64,000 bases of DNA from Caryophanales bacterium UBA5026 (GTDB lineage: Bacteria > Bacillota_I > Bacilli_A > RF39 > UBA660): positions 4,064 to 68,063 of the forward strand of contig DICM01000028.1 of the NCBI GenBank assembly GCA_002416285.1, written 5' to 3'. A program made the translations under genes and the position numbers. This document shows positions 24,444 through 34,197 of this stretch, in pieces. Position 1 is the first letter of the stretch. Every line of letters starts with the position of its first letter. The notes beneath the pieces are model-generated. The model did not search any database. It had not been told where the DNA came from and saw only the letters and a program-made list of their open reading frames with translations.

Positions 24444-25265
24444 ATGAAGAAACGTTTTAAAAAAATATATATTGAAATCACTAATGTATGTAATTTATCT
24501 TGTCCTTTTTGTTTACCAACTAGTCGAAAAAAGGAATATATGAGTAAAGAAAATTTTGAAATTATTTTAGATAAAATAAAAGATTATACAGACTATATTT
24601 ATCTTCATGTAAAAGGTGAACCTTTAATGCATCCCGATATTAATGAATTGATAGAGCTGGCTCATCAAAAGGGATTTCAAGTTAATATTACCACTAATGG
24701 AACATTAATAGATCGTCTAGCGAATAAAAACATTAGGCAAATAAATTATTCTTTACAGAGTAATGATAATCTCAATCACATTCGAGAAATTCTTAGAAAG
24801 ATAAAAAAGTTTACTATGGGTACTAGCATTTATGTTTCGATAAGATTATGGAGTGATAAGTCAAAAACCAATAATAATATTAAAAGGCTCTTGTTAGAAG
24901 AATTTCCGAGTGTTGAAAAAATAGAGGATTTGCAGGACAAGAAAACTTTGAGTAAAAATATATTTTTATCAATTGAAAAGGAGTTTGAGTGGCCACAATT
25001 AGAGGTAGTGAATGAATCTTCATGTGGAACTTGCTATGCCCTTAGAGATCATATTGCTATTTTAGTGGATGGTAGTGTTGTTCCCTGTTGTCTTGATAAT
25101 GATGGGATAATTAATTTAGGAAGTATCTATCATTCTGATTTACAAGAGATATTAAATACTAGTAAAGTGAAGGATATGATGAATGGGTTTCAGAATAATT
25201 TAAAAACAGAAGATTTATGTAAAAAATGTAATTTTAAAGATCGATTTGATGCATCAGGAATCTAA
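24444..25265 (+). CDS. Radical SAM protein with SPASM-like C-terminus
   Basis: A 273-residue protein. The 4Fe-4S/SAM motif is Cys16-x3-Cys20-x2-Cys23 (CNLSCPFC). The C-terminal region has CGTCYA, then DGSVVPCCLDNDG and a final CKKCNF, the pattern of a SPASM auxiliary cluster domain. The ATGATG pair at 24441/24444 follows GAAGGTG; the second ATG has the better spacing. The core is shorter than most SPASM enzymes (350-450). Substrate unknown; together with the CPBP protease it could process a peptide, which is an inference from gene order only. Confidence 0.85.
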   Translation: MKKRFKKIYIEITNVCNLSCPFCLPTSRKKEYMSKENFEIILDKIKDYTDYIYLHVKGEPLMHPDINELIELAHQKGFQVNITTNGTLIDRLANKNIRQINYSLQSNDNLNHIREILRKIKKFTMGTSIYVSIRLWSDKSKTNNNIKRLLLEEFPSVEKIEDLQDKKTLSKNIFLSIEKEFEWPQLEVVNESSCGTCYALRDHIAILVDGSVVPCCLDNDGIINLGSIYHSDLQEILNTSKVKDMMNGFQNNLKTEDLCKKCNFKDRFDASGI

Positions 25266-25309
25266 CGATTACAAAAAGATATATTTGAATGTTTGTGATT
25301 TGATTAAAG

Positions 25310-25360
25310 AAAAGACCTTTAGTAATATGAGTATATTAAAAATTGTCTTTTTTTTTTTCT
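25310..25360 (+). terminator. Terminator after the radical SAM gene
   Basis: AAAGAC (25311-25316) pairs with GTCTTT (25345-25350) and an inner TAATAT pairs with ATATTA, followed by a run of Ts. Confidence 0.65.
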
Positions 25361-25400
25361 TAATTTGCGATATACTATTACTAGAATAAGGGGTGGCACA

Positions 25401-26975
25401 ATGATTCTTAGAAAACCATTTGCGGTATTAATTAAATATTTTAAATTAATCCACCTAGTATTAGCAGGATTTTCTATTTATTTGGCAATACGTACAAGTC
25501 ATTTACTAAGTTTCTTTTCTGAATATATAACGGACCTTAGTAATGTTTCTGGAACAGATCTTACGGGAACTTTATTTTCCGGTTTAATGTTTGTTGCAAT
25601 TTTTATTATGATTATCGGTTCTATTGTAATCGCAGGCCTAATGGCTTTTAAAGAAAAACCGATTACTTTTTATGTAATTAATATTTTAATTTACATCTAT
25701 GTTGTTGTTGTATTTTTTATTACACGTTCTATTTTGAGTGCATTAGAGATTGGACTAGTTGATATTCGAACATTAAAGATGGTACAGGATTTGCTTACTA
25801 CTTCTATGTTATTACAGGTTGTCAATCTTATTTTGCTTAGTATTAGAGCGACAGGATTTGATATTAAAAAGTTTAATTTTGTTAAGGATTTAGAGGAACT
25901 AGAAATTACGGATGTGGATAATGAGGAATTTGAAGTTGAATTAGGTGTTGATACAGATAAGATTCAAAGACAAGTTCGACGTTTTTTTAGACATACGAAA
26001 TATATATATAAAGAAAATCGACTTGTTATTCATCTTTTTTTAGCGTTATTAATTGGTGGAAGTTGCTATTACGTATATTCGGAATTTGTCCAAAAAAACA
26101 CTTATAACGAAAATGTTGCTTTTTCTACGAGTGAATATGTAATGACGGTAGAAAATAGTTATGTAACCAATGTGGATTATACGGGAAATAAAATTTCCGA
26201 TGATAAAACACTAATCGTTGTCCAAATGAATATCCAATCTTATTATTCGAAAGGATCAGTCTTAGAGACTGGGAAATTACTGTTGTCATTAAAAGAACAT
26301 TATTTTTCTCCAACGATTAATTATAGGGAACAAATGATTGATTTAGGCAACAATTATAATAAAAATACTATTTTGAGTAAGTTTACTCCATATACATTCA
26401 TATATGAAATCCCATCTGGTTTTTCAAAAGAAGAAATGCAGTTAATTTATTATGATGACAATGGAAAAGAGTTTCATATTAATCTTAAACCAAGTCATTT
26501 AGAAAATACTGAGGTAATTACAGCAAAACTAGGTGAAGTTTTGAAATTTGATAAAAGTCTTTTAAAGGATACTGTTCTTAAAGTTGATTCAATCGAGTTC
26601 TCTAATATATTTAGACTTACGTATCAATTTTGTTATCAGGAAAATTGTAAAGACTCCTATATTGATTTAACCCCGTCGTATACGGATAACTATCGAAAAG
26701 TTTTGATGAAAGTTACGAATTCTTTTATATTAGGTAAGAATGCGACAATGAGTGATTTGAATTTTGTAGATCTGATGAGTAAATTTGGTAAGATAGAATA
26801 TGAACTTGATGGAGTAGAAAAAGTATTCAACGGACCAATTAGAGAAGTTACTACAAAAAAAGTAGCTCAGAATAATATTACTTATTTAGAAGTTCCAGAA
26901 GAAATCCAAAATGCTTCTAAAATACAATTTTCTATTAAAATAAGAAATAAAATTTATAAATACATTGTGAAATAG
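25401..26975 (+). CDS. Hypothetical polytopic membrane protein with large extracytoplasmic domain
   Basis: A 524-residue protein. Four hydrophobic segments lie in about residues 15-155, then a charged cytoplasmic linker rich in Asp/Glu (about 165-200), a fifth helix (about 208-230, LFLALLIGGSCYYVYSEF), and an external domain of about 290 residues with paired strands and one QFCYQENCKDS cysteine pair. ATG 25401 follows AAGGGGTGG. It is transcribed toward the secretion locus and lies just before it; whether it belongs to it is unclear. No family recognised. Confidence 0.75.
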   Translation: MILRKPFAVLIKYFKLIHLVLAGFSIYLAIRTSHLLSFFSEYITDLSNVSGTDLTGTLFSGLMFVAIFIMIIGSIVIAGLMAFKEKPITFYVINILIYIYVVVVFFITRSILSALEIGLVDIRTLKMVQDLLTTSMLLQVVNLILLSIRATGFDIKKFNFVKDLEELEITDVDNEEFEVELGVDTDKIQRQVRRFFRHTKYIYKENRLVIHLFLALLIGGSCYYVYSEFVQKNTYNENVAFSTSEYVMTVENSYVTNVDYTGNKISDDKTLIVVQMNIQSYYSKGSVLETGKLLLSLKEHYFSPTINYREQMIDLGNNYNKNTILSKFTPYTFIYEIPSGFSKEEMQLIYYDDNGKEFHINLKPSHLENTEVITAKLGEVLKFDKSLLKDTVLKVDSIEFSNIFRLTYQFCYQENCKDSYIDLTPSYTDNYRKVLMKVTNSFILGKNATMSDLNFVDLMSKFGKIEYELDGVEKVFNGPIREVTTKKVAQNNITYLEVPEEIQNASKIQFSIKIRNKIYKYIVK

Positions 26976-27030
26976 TGTAAGAAATATACTTTTTTTGCCA
27001 TTTCTAATTTTTTATTTAAAAATTATATGT

Positions 27031-27036
27031 TATAAT
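27031..27036 (+). promoter_or_regulatory. -10 element upstream of the Tad/T4SS locus
   Basis: TATAAT at 27031-27036, about 28 bases before the first ATG. The -35 position is only a T-run, so this could be a regulated or weak promoter. Confidence 0.4.
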
Positions 27037-27063
27037 AGGTTCAACGCCGGAAGGGAGGAAAAT

Positions 27064-27705
27064 ATGAAAAAGTGGGTTACTATACTTGCATTGGTATTTA
27101 TGATGATATTACCAAATCGTGTAGCTGCTTATGCTTGTTCTGATTCTGATAAAGTCCGGTTTTCTACAATTGCTTCAAATATTACAACGAGAGTTGATTT
27201 AGTGGAAAGTAATGGAGTAGTAAGTTTTAATGTAGTGTTTATAAATGTCGATAGTGACTTAAAAATTATAAATCCAATCAATGGTGCAGCGTTAACTGGA
27301 ACTGAGGTTGTTGTTACAGGATTAACACCTAATACTAATTATCAGTTTTCTGTAATGACAGATCGCTATGGATGCTCTAGTTTTAAACTTAGAACAATCG
27401 ATGTTACTACACCTGCGTATAATCCATACTATAATGATGCGATTTGTAGTGATATAACAGATTATAAATTATGTCAAAAATGGACTTCTTTTAGAGGAAG
27501 TTATAGTGAATTTGTAACAACAGTTCAAAAATATAAGGATTCTTTAAAGACTCCAAATGAAGAAGAACCTACCGAGAGTGTAAAAGGAATATACGATTAT
27601 ATTTTTGAGTTTTTAGGTGAATATTATTTAATTATTTTTCCAGCGATAATTGTTGCAAGTAGTGGAACAATTTATTACTTGAGAAAGAAGAAAGAGTTTT
27701 TCTAG
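27064..27705 (+). CDS. Secreted membrane-anchored Fn3-like protein at the head of the Tad/T4SS locus
   Basis: A 213-residue protein: signal peptide (about 1-22, ending in RVAAYA), a beta-sandwich region that reads like fibronectin type III (VVTGLTPNTNYQFSVMTDRYGC), cysteines in the ectodomain, and a C-terminal helix with a basic stop (IIFPAIIVASSGTIYYLRKKKEFF). ATG 27064 follows AAGGGAGG. The next gene follows with 12 bases between, so it probably opens the operon. Possible role: a surface or periplasm-side accessory subunit; not recognised as a named family. Confidence 0.75.
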   Translation: MKKWVTILALVFMMILPNRVAAYACSDSDKVRFSTIASNITTRVDLVESNGVVSFNVVFINVDSDLKIINPINGAALTGTEVVVTGLTPNTNYQFSVMTDRYGCSSFKLRTIDVTTPAYNPYYNDAICSDITDYKLCQKWTSFRGSYSEFVTTVQKYKDSLKTPNEEEPTESVKGIYDYIFEFLGEYYLIIFPAIIVASSGTIYYLRKKKEFF

Positions 27706-27717
27706 GGGGTGGTACAA

Positions 27718-30693
27718 TTGAAAAAAACAAAACAATTGGGATTTATATTTTGTTTTATGCTAGGGATGATAGGATTTATCACTAATGGTTCAGCTATGGT
27801 TTTAAATGCGGGTACTGGATTTGGATCTGCTCCCAAAGGTTCTTGTACTGGAATGAACGTTTCAAAATACTGTAGTTGGAATAATAATAATAATGCGACA
27901 CTAGTATTTTCTTTCTACTATTTTTACGAAAATGGGCAAAGGATGCCATTAGGGAGCATTGTTGCAACTAAACAGCAAGAATATTATAATGATCTTAAAG
28001 GTCAGGTTACAACTATTTTAGATACGAATTTGCCAATTTCGAACTTGGGGCCTAATACATCAATTAACATAACAGCTCTCGAAAATTACTTTATATCAAA
28101 TGATGGTGCAAAGTTTTGGTTGTATGCTAATCAAGTGGGATTTACACAAGAAACAGTAAAACAATTAAATTTACCTAGCGAAGACTCATCAGCTACTACT
28201 CCTGCTACTAAAGGTTATCGTATGATTGTAGAACCCTTGTTCACATATTTGAATGGGGTTGGACAACCCGTTCATATGACACCTAAAGATCAGGCTGCAA
28301 GGGGTATTACTTTGACGAGTTCAAGCAGAGTTGGAGATAACAGTTGGAAGTTGCACACTGTTTGGCAAGATGTTGGGATATCGGCACCTTCTGGAAAAAC
28401 GAGTAATTTGAGTTTAATTGCGAATAATAATATTGGTTATGGTATGGGAATTATCGATATTTCAACAATCGTTGGAAAAGGAACTCCGACTAGTGGGGAT
28501 CCTAATAGACGAGGATCATGTTTATGCCCAGATGGAACAGATCATGCAGGTGAGGATTTATACTGTATAGTTCAAAATGAGAAAAACAATGGGTACACAT
28601 ATACTTGTGCAGATGCTCAAAAAAAATGGTGTAATGACAAAACAATAGAAAATCTTCCTGATAATTGTGATAGTAATTGTACTGAACGAGAAGTTTATGA
28701 AATAAAAACCGATTCAGAACCAGCTGTGTGTACAAAAACAAATAATAATAACAACGGCTTGTATTGGGAATATACTGTTGAGAAAAAGGTTTGTGACAAT
28801 AAAACAAATGATGTTACCAACTCTTCATCAAAAGGTCGCTATATTCGAAGAATTAGTAATTATTGTCATTTATACTGTTTGGAAACAGCTTATACTGATT
28901 TTCCTGGAAATATAGCAGATTCACTTCAACTAGGAACAAAATTAGTATGGCCAACTAGTTCTAGTAATTATGGGACATGGAAAACAAATTTATATTCTCT
29001 TACACTTAGTGGGACAATGTCTTGTCAGTTTGATTTTGAAGGGGAACCTGAAGCTGATTATAAAGAACTTGAAACTAGATATAATGAAATTATGGTGCAA
29101 ATTGGAAGCATACAAAAAGAAATAGATAATTTAGAGAAAGCTAATAAGGATATTGATGCAGATATTAAATCCTACCGGCAAGACAAAAAAGAATGTGAAG
29201 ATAAAGATTGTCGAGATGAGTATGATGACGACATTAAGGATCTCCAAGACCAGAAAAAAGATAACAATAAAGAAATCCGTGAATTGAAAGCGGAAATTGC
29301 TCCTTTAAAGGCAGAGGCAGATGAGAAGAAAAAAGCAATGGATGCAATCCGAGATGATATGTGGACTTGCTTGAGTTCAAGCTATGATTCTGATGATAAA
29401 GATATTTATAATTTTCAAGCTGGTGTTAGCATGTATTATGATGATGATGAGTATGGACAATCTGTATCACTTGAAGAAGAAAGTACTGATTCTGATTGTG
29501 AAGGTTGCGACTATGAAGGAAACTTAAAATCAACTAGTAGTTTTAACTCATTAGTTAGTGGTATTAATAATCGAACAATTAAAATTAAAAAAAGCGTAAC
29601 TTTTAAACTTCCTGATAATTTATATCAATATGTTAATAAGAAAGATTTATCATCTGCATCTTCTGTAGCATCTAGTGAACTTGCTAATTATTATAAAATT
29701 AATTACAGTAACTTACCAATTTCTTGGTCAGCTACATTGCAGAAGAATAATTATCATATAGGAATACAAAGTATCACATTAGGACATAACGGAAGGTTTA
29801 GTGCAGAAGCTAATAAAAAAGATTACACTTGTAAATATAATGTTACCAATACTATTACAGGCTGTCAGTGTCCAGATGGAACTACGAATGCTGGAAAAGA
29901 TTTATATTGTAAAATAAAATCAGAAAATGATAAAGGGCACAATTATACTTGTGCAGATGGACAAGTATTATGGTGTAACTCAAATGATTTTAAAGATTCT
30001 GATCAGTATTGTGGAGGAACTTATTGTCCAAATGATCCAACGATGAATATAAGTTCATGTATCCTTGGTGGTCAAAGTTATAGTTGGTGTGTAAGCAACT
30101 TATGTAATAAAAAGAAATATGAATGTCCATCGAATACACCAAATGCTTATATGGATATTACTCCATGTGTTCAAACAAAGATGGCACAAGGTTATACACT
30201 TACTGGGGCAATTCAAGTATGTGAGAGTGTTGTTTGCCCAGCAGGACTTAAAATTATCTACCGAACGATTGATTTGGCAAATCCATTCCCAGCAAAAGAT
30301 AAGGAACATGAATTTTCTGCATTATCGACAGGAATGTTTAATTACAATGTCAAAGGTAGATATCCAGGTACAAACTGGAATAGTAAATTGCTTGTTTCAA
30401 AAGAAATTTTAAACAATCGTGGTGTCAAAGCGAATGACCTTTATGCGAAAGATGTTACACCACTCTATACAATTACACTTGATCCCAAAGCAATTGGTAA
30501 AATCAGGCAATATAATAAACAACAAAAACAAAATGATAATGGATATGGAGATTTTACTTTAGATTGTACAAATGGTTCAAAATGTATAAGCAACAAATTT
30601 TTACGACAAACCCTGGGAAATTATTTCACAGGTGGAACTTGTAAGAGTATTAATAAATATAACTTCTATGAATGTAGCGAGGTGAAGTCATGA
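27718..30693 (+). CDS. Large secreted cysteine-rich protein with coiled coil and duplicated CPDGT module
   Basis: A 991-residue exported protein: signal peptide (about 1-25), an N-terminal domain to about 260, a cysteine module at about 268-307 (CPDGTDHAGEDLYC ... YTCAD ... WCN), a long charged coiled coil at about 444-547, and a second copy of the module at about 716-755 (CPDGTTNAGKDLYC ... YTCAD ... WCN), then a Cys-rich C-terminal region. No sorting signal or C-terminal helix. Start is TTG 27718 with GGGGGTGG upstream; a GTG at 27709 overlaps that site. It overlaps the next gene by four bases. Position suggests a tip adhesin or secreted substrate of the machine; that is inference. Confidence 0.75.
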   Translation: MKKTKQLGFIFCFMLGMIGFITNGSAMVLNAGTGFGSAPKGSCTGMNVSKYCSWNNNNNATLVFSFYYFYENGQRMPLGSIVATKQQEYYNDLKGQVTTILDTNLPISNLGPNTSINITALENYFISNDGAKFWLYANQVGFTQETVKQLNLPSEDSSATTPATKGYRMIVEPLFTYLNGVGQPVHMTPKDQAARGITLTSSSRVGDNSWKLHTVWQDVGISAPSGKTSNLSLIANNNIGYGMGIIDISTIVGKGTPTSGDPNRRGSCLCPDGTDHAGEDLYCIVQNEKNNGYTYTCADAQKKWCNDKTIENLPDNCDSNCTEREVYEIKTDSEPAVCTKTNNNNNGLYWEYTVEKKVCDNKTNDVTNSSSKGRYIRRISNYCHLYCLETAYTDFPGNIADSLQLGTKLVWPTSSSNYGTWKTNLYSLTLSGTMSCQFDFEGEPEADYKELETRYNEIMVQIGSIQKEIDNLEKANKDIDADIKSYRQDKKECEDKDCRDEYDDDIKDLQDQKKDNNKEIRELKAEIAPLKAEADEKKKAMDAIRDDMWTCLSSSYDSDDKDIYNFQAGVSMYYDDDEYGQSVSLEEESTDSDCEGCDYEGNLKSTSSFNSLVSGINNRTIKIKKSVTFKLPDNLYQYVNKKDLSSASSVASSELANYYKINYSNLPISWSATLQKNNYHIGIQSITLGHNGRFSAEANKKDYTCKYNVTNTITGCQCPDGTTNAGKDLYCKIKSENDKGHNYTCADGQVLWCNSNDFKDSDQYCGGTYCPNDPTMNISSCILGGQSYSWCVSNLCNKKKYECPSNTPNAYMDITPCVQTKMAQGYTLTGAIQVCESVVCPAGLKIIYRTIDLANPFPAKDKEHEFSALSTGMFNYNVKGRYPGTNWNSKLLVSKEILNNRGVKANDLYAKDVTPLYTITLDPKAIGKIRQYNKQQKQNDNGYGDFTLDCTNGSKCISNKFLRQTLGNYFTGGTCKSINKYNFYECSEVKS

Positions 30694-31091
30694 AAGAATC
30701 GTTTTGGGGAATATTTATTGTATCACTAGGTGTGATATCAATCATGTTTATCTTCTTCTTTCAATCAATGACAAACACCGATGAACAGAATTATAATTTA
30801 TTACGGGAGGTTACAGAAGCAGCAATGTATGACGCAGTCGATCTTGCTGCTTACAGAACCACTGGAACAATACGAATTGATCGAGAAAAATTTGTTGAAA
30901 ATTTTGTAAGAAGATTTGCTGAAAGTGCTAGTCTTTCTAGAACATACAAAATTGAAATAATGGATGTCAATGAAGCACCGCCAAAGGTAAGTATACGTGT
31001 TTCATCATCACTTACATCAAGTGTTGCAGGCGAAATTTTAAATTTTGATATTGTAAATAAATTAGATGCAATATTAGAAACACCATATTAA
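30690..31091 (+). CDS. TadE-like/DUF5411-type single-pass pseudopilin-like protein
   Basis: A 133-residue protein with a very short N-terminus and one helix at about residues 6-24, then an extracytoplasmic alpha/beta domain (EIMDVNEAPPKVSIRVSSSL). The topology and place just before cpaB match minor pseudopilins of Tad systems, and the sequence resembles small Firmicutes proteins labelled DUF5411. Overlaps the upstream gene by four bases (ATGA). No Glu-Tyr Flp motif seen. Role as a minor pilus subunit is inferred. Confidence 0.65.
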   Translation: MKESFWGIFIVSLGVISIMFIFFFQSMTNTDEQNYNLLREVTEAAMYDAVDLAAYRTTGTIRIDREKFVENFVRRFAESASLSRTYKIEIMDVNEAPPKVSIRVSSSLTSSVAGEILNFDIVNKLDAILETPY

Positions 31092-31102
31092 GGAGGATTT
31101 TT

Positions 31103-31900
31103 ATGAATAATTTTATGATTTCATTACAACGTTTTTTTAAAAACAAAAACACCGTTACGATTTTAGGCGTAATAGCAATTATTGCAATATTATTTGCAGG
31201 ATACACTTACCAAATTAAAAAGGCAGTAAACCCTGTACATGATATTCCAGTTGCATCAACTACTATTCAACCAAGAACAAAAATTACAGCTGATATGATT
31301 ACTACAGTTGATGTAGCACCAATCGTACTTGGAGCAAATGTTTATACAACAAAGACTCAGGTAATTGGTAAATATTCAAATGTGAATACAATCATTCCAA
31401 AAGGAAGTATGTTCTACAAAGAATCATTAGTTCGTGAAGATGAACTTCCAGATAGTTCATTTGTAGATGTACCAGATGGACAAATTCCATATAACTTTCC
31501 AGTTAATATGGATACAACTTATGGAAATTCTATCTTTCCAGGAAACTATATCGATATTTATATGAAAGCCGAAACAGAAGATGGGACACTAATTGTTGGA
31601 AAATTAATCGAAAATGTTAAAGTTTTAGCGGTTAAAGATTCTTCAGGAAAACATGTTTTTGAAAACAGTGAAGAATCTAGAATTCCATCAACACTTATTT
31701 TCGGAGTTGATCCAGAAATTAATATTTTATTACGTAAAGCTAGCTATATGAATAATTTCTCAGTTGAATTATTCCCAGTACCACATGGTGGAACTGTTCC
31801 AACAACAGGTACTACAATTGTTAGTTCACAAACATTAAAAGATTTCATTAATGCTAGAACAGTTCAAAATGATGAATTAAATGCGAATGCAGGAGCTTAA
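31103..31900 (+). CDS. cpaB: Flp pilus assembly protein CpaB/RcpC (SAF domain)
   Basis: A 265-residue protein with one N-terminal helix (about 19-36), then a SAF-type domain: DIPVASTTIQPRTKITADMITTVDV, the VIGKYSNVNTIIPKGSMFYKESLV segment and the second lobe PGNYIDIYMKAE and GKLIENVKVLAVKD, which follow the CpaB/RcpC layout. In Tad pili CpaB is an envelope assembly factor. AAGGAGG precedes the ATG; three bases separate it from tadA. Confidence 0.88.
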   Translation: MNNFMISLQRFFKNKNTVTILGVIAIIAILFAGYTYQIKKAVNPVHDIPVASTTIQPRTKITADMITTVDVAPIVLGANVYTTKTQVIGKYSNVNTIIPKGSMFYKESLVREDELPDSSFVDVPDGQIPYNFPVNMDTTYGNSIFPGNYIDIYMKAETEDGTLIVGKLIENVKVLAVKDSSGKHVFENSEESRIPSTLIFGVDPEINILLRKASYMNNFSVELFPVPHGGTVPTTGTTIVSSQTLKDFINARTVQNDELNANAGA

Positions 31901-31902
31901 TT

Positions 31903-33282
31903 ATGCGTGAAAATAATATGTTTTCACAAATTGATTTTGGATCTTTACAAAAATTTCTGGATGAGGATGACATTACTGATATTTCATATAGTAATGGGGG
32001 AAATTTATGGTTGAAAACATTATCTAAAGGTCTCTTTCGTGTTGAAAATGCAGAGATTAATGATACCTTTATGGAAAAATTAGCTTTTCAATGTGCGAAT
32101 GTGATGGGAACAACATTTAATATGGCTCATCCATTCCTCGATGCAGAAAGCGTAGAATTACGTCTGAATTTTGTTCACGATTCGATTGCAAAAAATGGAA
32201 TTGCTTGCGTTATTCGTAAGACTCCAGCAAAGATTCGTCTAGAAAAAGATAAACTACTTGCTGAAAAATATATTGATCTTGATATTCATGATTTCTTAAT
32301 TCAATGTGTTTTAGGTCATTGTAATATCATCGTAAGTGGAGAAACTGGTTCTGGTAAAACCGAATTTGTCAAATATTTGGCTGCTCACACGAAAGAAAAT
32401 GAAAAATTAATTACCATCGAGGATACGTTAGAGTTACACTTGGATCGTATTTTTCCACATAGGGATATTGTTGCTATGAAAACAAATAATATTGCTTCTT
32501 ATAGTGATGTATTAGTAACCTGTATGAGACAGAATCCTAAATGGATACTACTGTCTGAGGTTCGTAGTGCCGAAGCGGTATTAGCAGTTCGAAACTCTAT
32601 CTCTTCAGGTCACTATATTTTATCAACAATTCATGCTGATAAAGCATCTAGTATCCCAAACCGTATGTATAGCTTACTTGAAACAAATCAGGATATTGAA
32701 CAATTCTTAAAATCAATTTATCGTTATGTTCAATTAGGTGTACATATCCGTGGATATCAGGATAAAGTTACAAAAAAATTTGTCCGTGAAATTGCCGAAG
32801 TTACTGAATTTTATGTAACAGATGACAATGAGGCAAAGCATAATACAATTTACCGTAAAACAACAACTGGAAAAGTGGTACGTAAAACAGTTTCTAGTTA
32901 TTTATTGGATTATCTAGATGGACAGGGAGTCGTTCTTCCAAAAGACATTATCAAAGAATCAGAAATTGATTCTTCAAAGAATAGCGTGCCATCTTCCGTT
33001 TCACCAGTAAATAGTATCGGTACTCAAGCTGTGTCTCAAGTGAGTGGAAATACAGTCAATGTGGCCCAACCTACCGTTCGACCAATGAACCAGGCAAGTG
33101 CAGTACCTAGTACAGCTCAACCTGTGATGAGACCAGTTAACCAAAGCAATCAATTTGTTCAACCAGCACCTACGGGTACTCAACCAAGTAATCCAAATAT
33201 AACAAGACCAATGTCAAGTGGTGTAACCGTTAATGGTAATAACAATCCAAATGTTACACCAAACAGAAATCCATCTGAGTAA
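31903..33282 (+). CDS. tadA: Tad pilus/T2SS-type secretion ATPase TadA (CpaF)
   Basis: A 459-residue hexameric ATPase that powers assembly of the Flp-type pilus. Walker A GETGSGKT (146-153), the Asp-box region ITIEDTLEL, Walker B-like WILLSEVRSAEA and the His-box STIHADKA are in order. After about residue 350 comes a Pro/Gln/Asn/Ser/Val-rich low-complexity tail of about 110 residues, absent from usual TadA proteins. AGGAG lies upstream of the ATG. It is followed by tadB and tadC in the canonical order. Confidence 0.92.
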   Translation: MRENNMFSQIDFGSLQKFLDEDDITDISYSNGGNLWLKTLSKGLFRVENAEINDTFMEKLAFQCANVMGTTFNMAHPFLDAESVELRLNFVHDSIAKNGIACVIRKTPAKIRLEKDKLLAEKYIDLDIHDFLIQCVLGHCNIIVSGETGSGKTEFVKYLAAHTKENEKLITIEDTLELHLDRIFPHRDIVAMKTNNIASYSDVLVTCMRQNPKWILLSEVRSAEAVLAVRNSISSGHYILSTIHADKASSIPNRMYSLLETNQDIEQFLKSIYRYVQLGVHIRGYQDKVTKKFVREIAEVTEFYVTDDNEAKHNTIYRKTTTGKVVRKTVSSYLLDYLDGQGVVLPKDIIKESEIDSSKNSVPSSVSPVNSIGTQAVSQVSGNTVNVAQPTVRPMNQASAVPSTAQPVMRPVNQSNQFVQPAPTGTQPSNPNITRPMSSGVTVNGNNNPNVTPNRNPSE

Positions 33283-33294
33283 AGGAGGGAAACT

Positions 33295-34197
33295 ATGGAA
33301 GTAATCGTTCTACTCTTAATTTCTTTTATTATCATTTTTGTTTTAGCATATCGAAATAGTAGTGGAGAGAATGTATATAAATATGTTTCTGGAAGAGCTA
33401 ACTTTTTATATGATAAGTTTGCACCTTATTCTTATAAAGAAGTGCAACAAAAAGTAAAACAATTGGGTCAAAACTATACAAAAAAACAATATACTATCCA
33501 AATTACCGTTTTTGCTATCGGTGCTTTGGTTGTTTCTTACTTGTATTTTTACAATCTTGTTATTTCAGTTCTCTATATGGGAGTTGCAATTATGGTAATT
33601 CCATATTTAACATATCTAAGAAGCAAACGTATTTATAGTGAGTTTATATTTGAGCAAATCCAAGTATATACAACAAATACTATAATGGAGTTTGCTACTA
33701 CACAGTCTTTTGTAAAAGCATTAGAAGGTGTATATGAATCTGGAGTATTAGAAGATCCAATTAGTTCAGATATTAAAATGATGATTGATCTCGCTTATGA
33801 AAACGGTACAATAGAACAATCTATCAATTATATGAATAATCGATATGATTACTTTATTGTTCGTAATATGCATCAATTATTTTTACAAATTACAAATGAA
33901 GGTTCTAAGAATTCAAGTGATGCTTTAGAAAATATGTCACTTGATATCGATATGCTTGTTGAAAATGTTTATCGCGACCGTCTTGATCGTGCGCAATTTC
34001 ACAAGAAATTTATTCAATTCGGTATCGTTTTATATCTAATGGTTATGTTAGTCCAATTCTTACTTGGAGTGGAATCTTATATTAGTTTGCTTGATGAGTG
34101 GTATGTACAATTATTATTGCATGGTGTAATTGTTATTAATACATTATTTCTGCTCAATGGGGAAAAATATTATAATGAGAATGTGGGGGCTGAATAA
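33295..34197 (+). CDS. tadB: Tad inner-membrane platform protein TadB (T2SSF)
   Basis: A 300-residue membrane protein with an N-terminal helix, a paired hydrophobic region (about 64-105), a cytoplasmic T2SSF-like domain (about 120-220) and two C-terminal helices. The residues YTTNTIMEFATTQSFVKALEGVYESG and the repeated amphipathic helices are T2SSF-like. It overlaps tadC by one base (TAATG). Together with TadC it should form the platform that couples TadA to pilin extrusion. Confidence 0.82.
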   Translation: MEVIVLLLISFIIIFVLAYRNSSGENVYKYVSGRANFLYDKFAPYSYKEVQQKVKQLGQNYTKKQYTIQITVFAIGALVVSYLYFYNLVISVLYMGVAIMVIPYLTYLRSKRIYSEFIFEQIQVYTTNTIMEFATTQSFVKALEGVYESGVLEDPISSDIKMMIDLAYENGTIEQSINYMNNRYDYFIVRNMHQLFLQITNEGSKNSSDALENMSLDIDMLVENVYRDRLDRAQFHKKFIQFGIVLYLMVMLVQFLLGVESYISLLDEWYVQLLLHGVIVINTLFLLNGEKYYNENVGAE

